Origin: Streptomyces sp. NBC_00691
GTDB taxonomy: Bacteria; Actinomycetota; Actinomycetes; Streptomycetales; Streptomycetaceae
DNA length: 64,000 bases
Direction of reading: 5' to 3'
NCBI RefSeq assembly: GCF_036226665.1
Contig: NZ_CP109007.1
Coordinates: forward strand, 2,396,501-2,460,500
The notes under the pieces were generated by a model. That model was not told the DNA's origin. It saw only the letters and a list, made by a program, of their open reading frames with translations, and ran no database searches. The translations under genes were made by a program, and so were the position numbers. Position 1 is the first letter of the stretch; each line of letters begins with the position of its first letter. This document shows, one piece after another, positions 56,609-64,000 of this stretch.

Positions 56609-58272
56609 ACCGCCCACCAGGCGGTCGAGTCGGCGGGCAGGACCGCCTCGTCGTCGACGATGGTGATCTCCTCGTTGGAGAGAAGGAACCGGCCGGGCAG
56701 CGGGACGGAGATGGCCCGGCCGGTGGTGTTGGCGATGCAGGCGAAGCCGTCGCGACGGAAGGAGAGCACACCCTCGGGTGCCTCCAGCCACTCGACGGCC
56801 TCGCCCGCACCGAGTCCGGGCTGCGCCCGCCGCACGGCGAGGGCGCTGCGGTACAGCTCCAGGGTGGAGCCGGGGTCGCCGGTCTGCGCCTCGACGCTCA
56901 GGCCGCCCCACGTGGGGGGCTGCGGCAGCCAGGAGCCGCCCGCGCCGAAGCCGTACGAGCCGCCCTCGACGGTCCACGGGATCGGGACCCGGCAGCCGTC
57001 GCGGAAGCCGTCCTGGCCGGACGCCCGCCAGAACGACGGGTCCTGGCGGACCTCGTCGGGCAGGTCGGTGACGTCGGGCAGGCCGAGCTCCTCGCCCTGG
57101 TAGACGTACGCCGAGCCGGGGAGCGCCAGCATCAGCAGGGTGGCGGCGCGGGCCCGGCGCAGGCCGAGTGCGCGGTCGCCGGGCTCGCGGAGCTGGGTAC
57201 CGAGGCCCGCCGGGTTGGCGAAGCGGGTGGCGTGCCGGGTGACGTCGTGGTTGGAGAGCACCCAGGTGGTGGGCGCGCCGACCGGGCGCATCGCCTCCAG
57301 GGAGTCGTCGATCACGCGGCGCAGCTCGGCGGCGTCCCAGTGGGTGCCCAGGTACTGGAAGTTGAAGGCCTGGTGCATCTCGTCGGGGCGCACGTAGTTC
57401 GCGGTGCGGTCGACGGTCGGGGTCCAGGCCTCGGCGACGAGGACACGCTCGCCGTCGTACTCGGAGAGCACGTTCCGCCAGGAGCGGTAGATCTCGTGGA
57501 CGCCGTCCTGGTCGAAGAAGGGCATGACGTCGTTGCCGAGCAGCTTCAGCTGGTCGTGGGCGCCGAGGTCGGGCAGGCCCTCCGCCTTGACGAGGCCGTG
57601 GGCGACGTCGACGCGGAAGCCGTCGACGCCCATGTCGAGCCAGAAGCGCAGGATCGAGCGGAACTCGTCGCGGACGGCGGGGTGTTCCCAGTTGAAGTCG
57701 GGCTGCTCCGGGGCGAAGAGGTGGAGGTACCAGTCGCCGGGGGTGCCGTCCGGGTTGTCCGTGCGGGTCCAGGCGGGGCCGCCGAAGATGGACTCCCAGT
57801 CGTTGGGCGGCAGTTCGCCGTTCTCGCCCTTGCCGGGGCGGAAGTGGTAGCGCTCGCGCAGGACCGAGCCGGGGCCCTCGCGCAGCGCGCGCTGGAACCA
57901 CTCGTGCTGGTCGGAGGAGTGGTTGGGGACCAGGTCGACGATGATGCGCAGGCCCAGGGCGTGGGCGTCGCGGATCACGGCGTCGGCGTCGAGGAGCGAG
58001 CCGAACATGGGGTCGATGGCCCGGTAGTCGGCGACGTCGTATCCGGCGTCGGCCTGCGGCGAGGCGTAGAACGGGGAGAGCCAGACGGCGTCGACGCCGA
58101 GGTCCTTGAGGTACGGCAGCCGGCCGCGGATCCCCTCCAGGTCGCCCATGCCGTCGCCGTTGCCGTCGGCGAAGCTGCGCGGGTAGACCTGGTAGATCAC
58201 CGCGTCTCTCCACCAGCCCGTGTGCGTGCCGGTGGTCGGGGCGTCGGCCGGGGTGGCGAGATGCTGGGTCAT
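56605..58272 (-). CDS. aglA: Alpha-glucosidase (GH13)
   Basis: A 555-aa intracellular enzyme that releases glucose from maltose and maltodextrins. It has VYPRSFADGNGDGMGDL near the start, DLVPNHSSDQHEW, DGFRVDVAHGL (nucleophile), LVAEAWTP (acid) and WVLSNHDVTRH. No signal peptide, so cytoplasmic, acting on sugar imported by MalEFG. ATG 58272 has AGGGAAG just upstream. It follows malG after 62 bp and overlaps the LacI gene. Confidence 0.93.
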   Translation of the reverse strand: MTQHLATPADAPTTGTHTGWWRDAVIYQVYPRSFADGNGDGMGDLEGIRGRLPYLKDLGVDAVWLSPFYASPQADAGYDVADYRAIDPMFGSLLDADAVIRDAHALGLRIIVDLVPNHSSDQHEWFQRALREGPGSVLRERYHFRPGKGENGELPPNDWESIFGGPAWTRTDNPDGTPGDWYLHLFAPEQPDFNWEHPAVRDEFRSILRFWLDMGVDGFRVDVAHGLVKAEGLPDLGAHDQLKLLGNDVMPFFDQDGVHEIYRSWRNVLSEYDGERVLVAEAWTPTVDRTANYVRPDEMHQAFNFQYLGTHWDAAELRRVIDDSLEAMRPVGAPTTWVLSNHDVTRHATRFANPAGLGTQLREPGDRALGLRRARAATLLMLALPGSAYVYQGEELGLPDVTDLPDEVRQDPSFWRASGQDGFRDGCRVPIPWTVEGGSYGFGAGGSWLPQPPTWGGLSVEAQTGDPGSTLELYRSALAVRRAQPGLGAGEAVEWLEAPEGVLSFRRDGFACIANTTGRAISVPLPGRFLLSNEEITIVDDEAVLPADSTAWWAV

Positions 58273-58334
58273 GTCTTCCCTGGGAGGTAAGGAGGCGCGT
58301 ACAGAGGTGCGTGCAGAGGGCGGGCTCAGGGCCG

Positions 58335-59207
58335 TCAGCCCTTGACGGCACCGGCGGACATGCCGGTGACGAGGTGGCGCTGGGCGAAGAGGAACACCAG
58401 GGCGGCGGGGATGGCGATGAGCACGGAGGCCGCGGCCATGGGGCCCCACTGGGCGCCGTACTGGTTGACGAACTTCTGGAGTCCGCCGGCCAGCGTGAGG
58501 TTCTCGTCGCCGACCATGAAGGCGGAGGCGTAGGCGACCTCGCCCCAGGCGGTGATGAACGAGTAGAACGCGGTGACCGCGATGCCCGGCTTGGCGAGCG
58601 GCAGGATCAGCCGCCAGAACGTGCCGAACGGGGTGAGGCCGTCGACGTAGCCGGACTCGTCGATCTCGCGCGGGATGGTGTCGAAGAAGCCCTTCATCAT
58701 CCACGCGCAGAACGGGACGGCGATGGTCAGGTAGGTGATGACCAGGCCGGCCGGCTGATTGAGCAGGCCCATCGACGCCATGATGTTGTAGATCGGCACG
58801 ATCAGGACGGCGACCGGGAACATCTGGGTGATGAGCAGCGTCCACATCAGGCCGCGCTTGCCGGGGAAACGGAAGCGGCTGACGGCGTAGCCGGTGGTGG
58901 CGGAGATGAAGACGCCGATGACCGTGGTGAGACCGGCGACGAGCAGCGAGTTGGCGAACCAGGTGAGGAACGGGGTGTCGTTCAGCAGGTTCGTGTAGTT
59001 CTCGAGCGTCGTCTCCTTGAAGAAGTCCGTGGTGATCGCGTACTTGGCCGGCTTGAGCGAGGTCAGCAGGACCCACAGCACGGGGAAGACGGCGATCACG
59101 GACGCCACGATCAGGGTGACGTGCAGGGCGACCGAGGCGAGCGGCGAACGGCGTCCGCGGAGCGGCGTGTTGGCGACGGCCTGGGGGGTGGGGGTCGTGG
59201 TCGTCAC
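58335..59207 (-). CDS. malG: Maltose/maltodextrin ABC transporter permease
   Basis: A 290-aa integral membrane permease with six helices. The EAA loop, for ATPase contact, is DESGYVDGLTPFGTFWRLIL; later comes a GLVITYLTIAVPFCAW segment. GTG 59207 overlaps the malF stop by 4 bp. The ATPase is not encoded here; in Streptomyces the shared MsiK usually serves this system. Confidence 0.94.
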   Translation of the reverse strand: MTTTTPTPQAVANTPLRGRRSPLASVALHVTLIVASVIAVFPVLWVLLTSLKPAKYAITTDFFKETTLENYTNLLNDTPFLTWFANSLLVAGLTTVIGVFISATTGYAVSRFRFPGKRGLMWTLLITQMFPVAVLIVPIYNIMASMGLLNQPAGLVITYLTIAVPFCAWMMKGFFDTIPREIDESGYVDGLTPFGTFWRLILPLAKPGIAVTAFYSFITAWGEVAYASAFMVGDENLTLAGGLQKFVNQYGAQWGPMAAASVLIAIPAALVFLFAQRHLVTGMSAGAVKG

Positions 59208-60217
59208 CAGACTTCTCCCTGCTTGCGGAGGACTCGCCGGTAGACCGCGGCGAAGAGCATCAGGAGGACCAGGATGAGCACGCCCCAGGTGGAGGACTGG
59301 GCGAAGTCGCGCGGACTGACCTCGAAGGAGAACTTGTACGCCTGGGTGACGAGGATCTGGGTGGCCTCGCCGGGCCCGCCCCGGGTGAGCAGGAAGATCA
59401 CCGGGAACATGTTGAAGGTCCAGATGGTGGAGAGCAGGATCACCGTCGTCGACACCGAGCTGAGGCCGGGCATGGTGATGTGCCGGAACCGCTGCCAGGC
59501 ATTGGCGCCGTCCATCTCCGCGGCCTCGTACAGCTCGCCGGGGATGGACTGGAGCCCGCCGAGGAGGGCGACCATCATGAACGGCACGCCGAGCCAGACG
59601 TTGACGAGGATGACCGAGAACTTGGCCCAGGTGGGGTCGTTCAGCCACGGGACGGCGTCGATGCCGCCGCCCGCGAGGATCTTGTTGAGGAGACCGTTGT
59701 CCTGGTTGTAGAGGAAGCGCCAGGCGAAGACGGAGACGAAGCCGGGCACGGCCCAGGGCAGGATCAGCAGCAGCCGGTAGAAGGAGCGGCCGGCGATCTT
59801 GCGGTTGAGGACGTTGGCCAGGGTCAGGCCGAGCGCGAAGGTGACCGAGACGCAGGACACCGTCCACAGCAGGGTCCAGCCCAGGGTGGAGAGGAACTGG
59901 CCGCCGGTGAGCGCGTCGGTGTAGTTGTCGAGGCCGACGAACTCGTAGGTGGCCGGGATCTCGTTGACGCCGATCGACCGCGCGACGTTCCGCTCATTGG
60001 CGTCGGTCAGCGACAGGTAGATGCCGCGGACCAGCGGATAGCCGATGATCACCGCGATCACGATCGTCACCGGGGCGATCATCGCCCAGGCGTACCAGTG
60101 GGTGGCGAGGGAGCGCTTCCTGACGCTCCTGCGCTTGCCAGTTCCGCGGCTCCGGCCGCGGGCGACGCTGTCGCCCGCGGCCTTCACCACCGACTGGCTG
60201 GGGGTGTCCACAGCCAT
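59204..60217 (-). CDS. malF: Maltose/maltodextrin ABC transporter permease
   Basis: A 337-aa permease. A basic cytoplasmic N-terminus precedes six to seven helices (MIAPVTIVIAVIIGYPLV first). The EAA motif is EAAEMDGANAWQRFRHITMP. It pairs with MalG to form the channel. ATG 60217 lies 20 bp after the malE stop, and the 3' end overlaps malG. Confidence 0.94.
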   Translation of the reverse strand: MAVDTPSQSVVKAAGDSVARGRSRGTGKRRSVRKRSLATHWYAWAMIAPVTIVIAVIIGYPLVRGIYLSLTDANERNVARSIGVNEIPATYEFVGLDNYTDALTGGQFLSTLGWTLLWTVSCVSVTFALGLTLANVLNRKIAGRSFYRLLLILPWAVPGFVSVFAWRFLYNQDNGLLNKILAGGGIDAVPWLNDPTWAKFSVILVNVWLGVPFMMVALLGGLQSIPGELYEAAEMDGANAWQRFRHITMPGLSSVSTTVILLSTIWTFNMFPVIFLLTRGGPGEATQILVTQAYKFSFEVSPRDFAQSSTWGVLILVLLMLFAAVYRRVLRKQGEVW

Positions 60218-60237
60218 CAGCCGGCCTGCCCTTCCTG

Positions 60238-61512
60238 TTACTTCCAGTCCTTCAGGAGCTTGCGGTAGGCGTCGCCCGTCGCCTTCGCTCCCGCGTCCGG
60301 GGTGGTCTGGCCGGTGAGGACCTTGGTGTACTCGGTGACGAGCGGCGCGAAGAGGCTGCCGGTCTCCGGGATCCAGGGGCGCTCGACGGCCTTGTCGACG
60401 ACCGGCTTGAAGAAGCCGATCATCTCGTTGGTCGCGACGTCCGGCTTGATGTAGACGGACTCTCGCGTCGGGAGCAGGCTGAGCTCCTTGGCGACCGTCG
60501 CCTGGGTCTCGGCCGAGGTCATGTACTCGGCGAAGGCGTAGGAGGCGTCCAAGTTCTTGGAGCCCGCGTAGACGGCGAGGTTGTGACCGCCCTGCGGGGC
60601 GCCCTGGCCGGCCGAACCGGCGGGGACCGGGGCGATGCCCAGGTTCGCCTTGTCGGCGAACTCCTTGCCCGCGTAGGTGTCGGAGACGGCCCACGGGCCG
60701 TTGATCATCATCGCGACCTTGCCTTCCTTGAAGGCGGTCTGCATGTTGTTCCAGCCGTCGGTGGCATCGGTCTTGGCGGCACCGGAGTCCACCAGGTCCT
60801 TGACGACCTTGAAGCCCTTCACGCCGGCCGGGTTGTCGACGGTGATCTGCTTCTTCTCGGCGTCGACGAGGTCGCCGCCCTCGCCGTAGAGGAAGGAGAG
60901 GAACCAGTAGGCGTCGTCGCCGCGCAGGTAGAGGCCGGGGTTGCCGGTCTTCTGCTTGATCTTGGCGGAGACGGTCTTGAGCTCGTCGATGGTCTTGGGG
61001 ACCTCGACGCCGGCCTCCTTGAAGATCTTCTTGTTGTAGAAGATGCCCATGGAGTCGATGACCTGCGGGACGGCGTAGGTCTTGCCGTTGTACTTCGTGG
61101 AGGCGGCAGCCTGCTCCAGGAAGTCGTCCGCGTCCTTGAGGGCCGCAGTGCCGTCGAGCGGCGCGAGGTAGCCGAGGTCCGCGAACTCGGGGGTCCAGGC
61201 GACCTCGGAGCGGATGACGTCGGGGGCACCGGAGCCGGACTGCGCGGCGTTCTTGAACTTGTTCTGCGCGTCACCGAACGGCACGTTCACGTACTTGACG
61301 GTGACCTTCGGGTGCTTCTTCTTGAAGTCCTCGGCGACCTTCTTGAAGACCTTGTCTTCGGAGCCGACCGTGGAGGTGTCCCACCAGGTCACCGTGCCGG
61401 AGAGCTCGCCCGAGCTCTTCGAGCCGCCGTCCGAACCGCCGTCGCTCCCGCACGCCGCCAGGGTCACGCCCAGGGCCGCGACCAGCGCGGTGGCCGCTAT
61501 GCCACGCCGCAT
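60238..61512 (-). CDS. malE: Maltose/maltodextrin-binding lipoprotein
   Basis: A 424-aa extracellular solute-binding lipoprotein. The lipobox LAAC (Cys21) follows a short signal peptide. The mature protein is a type-I binding protein, with GTVTWWDTSTVGSED at the start and GAPQGGHNLAVYAGSKN later. It delivers maltose and maltodextrins, made outside by the amylase and pullulanase, to MalFG. ATG 61512 has GGAG upstream. It is the first gene of malE-malF-malG and diverges from malR. Confidence 0.95.
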   Translation of the reverse strand: MRRGIAATALVAALGVTLAACGSDGGSDGGSKSSGELSGTVTWWDTSTVGSEDKVFKKVAEDFKKKHPKVTVKYVNVPFGDAQNKFKNAAQSGSGAPDVIRSEVAWTPEFADLGYLAPLDGTAALKDADDFLEQAAASTKYNGKTYAVPQVIDSMGIFYNKKIFKEAGVEVPKTIDELKTVSAKIKQKTGNPGLYLRGDDAYWFLSFLYGEGGDLVDAEKKQITVDNPAGVKGFKVVKDLVDSGAAKTDATDGWNNMQTAFKEGKVAMMINGPWAVSDTYAGKEFADKANLGIAPVPAGSAGQGAPQGGHNLAVYAGSKNLDASYAFAEYMTSAETQATVAKELSLLPTRESVYIKPDVATNEMIGFFKPVVDKAVERPWIPETGSLFAPLVTEYTKVLTGQTTPDAGAKATGDAYRKLLKDWK

Positions 61513-61631
61513 GTGAACTCCTTCAATGGATCCCGGGGGGACGAGGGGCTGGAACCTTCCTCATGCGACCGCTCCCTCGCGGCGCTCCGGGTTGCCAGGA
61601 ACGTAACAGGGATGAAAACGAGCCGAAAGAC

Positions 61632-61652
61632 CTTGCGAGAACTTTCTGCAAG
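61632..61652. promoter_or_regulatory. MalR operator candidate upstream of malE
   Basis: CTTGC-N11-GCAAG: 5-bp arms around a partly symmetric centre (AGAA and TTCT). In S. coelicolor, MalR binds similar CTTGCAG-type repeats at malE, as known from published work. This would block malE transcription without maltose. Confidence 0.65.
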
Positions 61653-61786
61653 GACCGGGGATCGTTACATCCGCGTGTCCCGAAGGTTGCCGTCGAATCG
61701 CTTGACACCAGCTGACACACGCCCCTCGCGCGCCGTACGGCCCCGCGCGCACGCCCCGGGCACACCACGCACGCCCCGCAAATCCT

Positions 61787-61798
61787 GCAAGAGCTTGC
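61787..61798. promoter_or_regulatory. MalR operator candidate upstream of malR
   Basis: GCAAG-AG-CTTGC is a perfect palindrome with the same arms and spacing as CGCAAG-GA-CTTGCG at 55535-55548. It lies 75 bp before malR and may give autoregulation. Confidence 0.6.
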
Positions 61799-61871
61799 GG
61801 AGTGGCTTGCATCACCCGCACCTCACCCGTGCGGTGTGCAACACGCCCCGTGACCGGTACAGTCCATCCTC

Positions 61872-62900
61872 ATGACCGCGCGGCTCTCCGACATCGCAGC
61901 CCAGGCGGGGGTCAGTGAGGCCACAGTCAGCCGCGTGCTCAACGGCAAGCCCGGTGTGGCCGGGGCCACCCGTGAATCCGTCCTTGCCGCGCTCGACGTG
62001 CTCGGCTACGAGCGGCCCGTACGACTGCGCCAGCGCAGCGCGGGCCTCGTCGGCCTCATCACCCCCGAACTGGACAACCCGATCTTCCCCGCGCTCGCGC
62101 AGGTCATCGGGCAGGCCCTGACCCGGCAGGGGTACACCCCGGTGCTCGCCACCCAGACCCCCGGCGGGTCCACCGAGGACGAGCTCACCGACATGCTGGT
62201 CGAGCGGGGCGTCGCCGGCATCATCTTCGTCTCCGGACTGCACGCCGACACCACCGCCGACATGACGCGCTACGACCAGCTGCGCGGCAAGGGTGTCCCG
62301 TACGTCCTCCTCAACGGCTTCTCCCCCAAGGTGCAGGCGCCCTTCGTCTCCCCCGACGACCGGGCCGCGATGCGGCTCGCGGTGACGCACCTGGCCGCGC
62401 TCGGGCACACCAGGATCGGGCTCGCCGTCGGGCCGAAGCGGTTCGTGCCGGTGCTCCGCAAGATAGAGGGCTTCCAGCAGGGTATGCAGGAGCGGCTCGG
62501 CCTGGGGTTCGAGGAGTCCGAGGAGCTGATCCAGCACTCCCTCTACACCCTCGAAGGCGGCCAGGCCGCGGCCGGGGCCCTGATCTCCCGCGGCTGCACG
62601 GCGGTGGTCTGCGCGAGCGACATGATGGCGCTCGGCGCGATCCGGGCCGCACGCCAGCAAGGGCTCGACGTCCCCCGGGACGTCTCCGTCGTCGGCTTCG
62701 ACGACTCTCCCCTCATAGCGTTCACCGATCCGCCGCTGACCACCATCCGGCAGCCCGTGCAGGCGATGGGGCAGGCCGCGGTCCGCGCACTGCTCGAAGA
62801 GGTCGGGGGCACCCCCGCCCCGCACTCCGAGTTCGTCTTCATGCCCGAGCTGGTCGTCCGCGGGTCGACGGCCTCGGCCCCGCCCGCCGCGCGCGCCTGA
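61872..62900 (+). CDS. malR: Maltose operon repressor (LacI family)
   Basis: A 342-aa LacI/GalR regulator. HTH: LSDIAAQAGVSEATVSRVLNG. Effector domain: GLVGLITPELDNPIFPAL, GVAGIIFVSGLHAD and SVVGFDDSPLIAF. It is divergent from malE, as in S. coelicolor, where MalR represses malE and is relieved by maltose. A paralogue sits at 55532-56608. ATG 61872 has no clear ribosome site; the -10-like TACAGT only nine bases upstream suggests a leaderless or very short leader. Confidence 0.93.
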   Translation: MTARLSDIAAQAGVSEATVSRVLNGKPGVAGATRESVLAALDVLGYERPVRLRQRSAGLVGLITPELDNPIFPALAQVIGQALTRQGYTPVLATQTPGGSTEDELTDMLVERGVAGIIFVSGLHADTTADMTRYDQLRGKGVPYVLLNGFSPKVQAPFVSPDDRAAMRLAVTHLAALGHTRIGLAVGPKRFVPVLRKIEGFQQGMQERLGLGFEESEELIQHSLYTLEGGQAAAGALISRGCTAVVCASDMMALGAIRAARQQGLDVPRDVSVVGFDDSPLIAFTDPPLTTIRQPVQAMGQAAVRALLEEVGGTPAPHSEFVFMPELVVRGSTASAPPAARA

Positions 62901-63091
62901 CCGCCGCGCGCCGGCCCGGCGCCCGACCCCCCACCGACCTGCCCCGCCCCGTGCCCGACCTGCCCCCCTGCCTGTTCCCGACCCCTACGGCACCCTCCCC
63001 ACGACCTCATTCCTGAGGTGGACCGGGTGCGCCCCGAACCCGTCGGAGGGATGATCGGTCGGGGGGCGGCGATCTGGCAGACTCTCTCCCT

Positions 63092-64000
63092 ATGGGTGAA
63101 ACGACCGTGAAGAGTTTGGACAACCGGACGACCCCGTCGTCACCCACCGTGGCCGACGGCAGGTTCGCGCGCCTCCGTGCGCGCGCGCCCAGACGCCCCA
63201 CGATCTGGTTCGAGGTCCTGCTCATCGCCGTGAGCTACTGGACGTACTCGCTCATCCGCAACGCGGTGCCGGAGCAGAAGACCCAGGCGCTCAAGAACGC
63301 CGACTGGATCTGGCAGGCGGAGGAGTCCCTCGGGCTGGCCTTCGAGCACGCGGTCAACCACGCCGTGAACTCGGTGACGTGGCTGATCGTGTCGATGAAC
63401 TACTACTACGCGACGCTGCACTTCATCGTGACCATCGGTGTGCTCGTGTGGCTGTACCGATGGCACCCGGGCCGTTACGCGGCGTTCCGGACCGTCCTGT
63501 TCGCCACCACCGGTGTGGCCCTGGTCGGTTACTACCTGTACCCGCTCGCGCCGCCCCGGCTCATGAACGGCCAGGACTTCGTCGACACGGTGCTCGTCCA
63601 CCACACCTGGGGCTCGATGGCCTCGGGCAACCTCAAGCACGTGTCGAACCAGTACGCGGCGATGCCGTCGATGCACATCGGCTGGTCCCTCTGGTGCGGC
63701 CTGACCATCTTCCTCCTGGCCAAGGCGCCCTGGGCGAAGATCCTGGGCCTGCTCTACCCGATGGCGACCCTCGTCGTCATCGTCGCCACCGCCAACCACT
63801 TCTGGCTGGACGCGGTGGGCGGCATGATCTGCCTCGGCTTCGGCTTCGCCGTCTCCTACTTCTGGTACGGCTCCCGCCCGCACCGCCTGCCCAAGCTGGT
63901 CGAGCCCATGCCGGGCGCGGTGACGCGGAGCGGCCCGCCTCCGAAGGCGGAGGCGGACCGCGAGGACGAGAAGGCCGACGTCGTCCCGGCGAACGGGCAG
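63092..64000 (+). CDS. PAP2-family integral membrane phosphatase/transferase (partial)
   Basis: At least 303 codons, running off the right edge. After a basic N-terminus, several helices follow (FEVLLIAVSYWTYSLI, FIVTIGVLVWLYRW, VALVGYYLYPLAPPRL). The active-site segments PSMHIGWSLWCGL and ANHFWLDAVGG carry the catalytic His residues of the PAP2/inositol-phosphorylceramide-synthase-like family. It probably handles phospholipid or glycolipid head groups. ATG 63092 has no clear ribosome site. The tail is charged and cytoplasmic. Confidence 0.88.
   Translation, partial: MGETTVKSLDNRTTPSSPTVADGRFARLRARAPRRPTIWFEVLLIAVSYWTYSLIRNAVPEQKTQALKNADWIWQAEESLGLAFEHAVNHAVNSVTWLIVSMNYYYATLHFIVTIGVLVWLYRWHPGRYAAFRTVLFATTGVALVGYYLYPLAPPRLMNGQDFVDTVLVHHTWGSMASGNLKHVSNQYAAMPSMHIGWSLWCGLTIFLLAKAPWAKILGLLYPMATLVVIVATANHFWLDAVGGMICLGFGFAVSYFWYGSRPHRLPKLVEPMPGAVTRSGPPPKAEADREDEKADVVPANGQ

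Larger units (their letters stand above)
61513..61871. other. malE-malR divergent control region
   Basis: 359 bp without a gene; it holds the divergent promoters. Palindromes are at 61632-61652 and 61787-61798. TACAGT at 61858-61863 could be the malR -10, very near its ATG, so the malR transcript may be nearly leaderless. Toward malE there is a TTGCAG in the first palindrome that could act as a -35. Confidence 0.6.

Overview
The window comes from a high-GC actinomycete, almost certainly a Streptomyces. GC is very high throughout, GTG starts and 1-4 bp ATGA/GTGA overlaps are common, and the gene order pepA-lpd-sucB-aceE ... lipB-lipA-glnA ... glnII ... malGFE/malR matches, from memory, the S. 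coelicolor core chromosome around SCO2179-SCO2232. I saw no insertion sequence, prophage, CRISPR array, rRNA or tRNA gene. The sequence is chromosomal core with small lineage-specific inserts.

1-11.9 kb: a partial secreted NodB-type deacetylase-like protein, leucyl aminopeptidase (pepA), then the pyruvate dehydrogenase parts: E3 (lpdA), a two-lipoyl-domain E2 (sucB/aceF type), a GntR/FCD regulator and E1 (aceE). A near-perfect palindrome lies between the -35 and -10 of aceE. A WYL regulator follows.

11.9-20.1 kb: two SDR oxidoreductases, a DUF4240 protein, a TetR regulator divergent from one SDR, a GNAT acetyltransferase, a TIGR01777 epimerase, an FAD oxidoreductase, a ~200-bp inverted-repeat element and an NsdA-like HTH/TPR regulator. 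20.4-25.7 kb: lipB and lipA, which make the lipoyl groups carried by the E2, a small conserved protein, a DUF4191 membrane protein, an RDD membrane protein and glutamine synthetase I (glnA) with a four-half-site GlnR box.

25.9-36.5 kb, between the two glutamine synthetases: a cyclodipeptide synthase translationally coupled to a CYP121-like P450 (a mycocyclosin-type pair as in Mycobacterium tuberculosis); a small conserved protein; an ArsC-like protein; a frameshifted alpha/beta hydrolase divergent from a MarR regulator with a perfect operator; a MocR regulator; a Gfo/Idh oxidoreductase; a vWA/Ro(TROVE)-like protein coupled to an ARPP-like protein (a possible RNA-related stress pair); and glnII.

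36.7-48.3 kb: a 40-codon Cys-Cys leader ORF with mutually exclusive downstream pairings, an orphan OmpR-type DNA-binding protein, a PepSY protein with a His/Met-rich membrane partner, an epimerase, a tyrosine phosphatase, a membrane protein with a sigma-factor-like N-terminus, a PF10118 di-iron-type protein coupled to a ferredoxin reductase, a TetR regulator, a CHMI-type tautomerase and a GNAT protein.

48.3-62.9 kb: a complete alpha-glucan utilisation locus. It holds a secreted 1766-aa amylopullulanase, a secreted GH13/CBM20 amylase, a LacI regulator, alpha-glucosidase aglA, maltose/maltodextrin ABC genes malG-malF-malE, and divergent malR. The two LacI proteins are close paralogues, and GCAAG-N2-CTTGC palindromes occur at both control regions. 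The window ends inside a PAP2-family membrane phosphatase/transferase gene.
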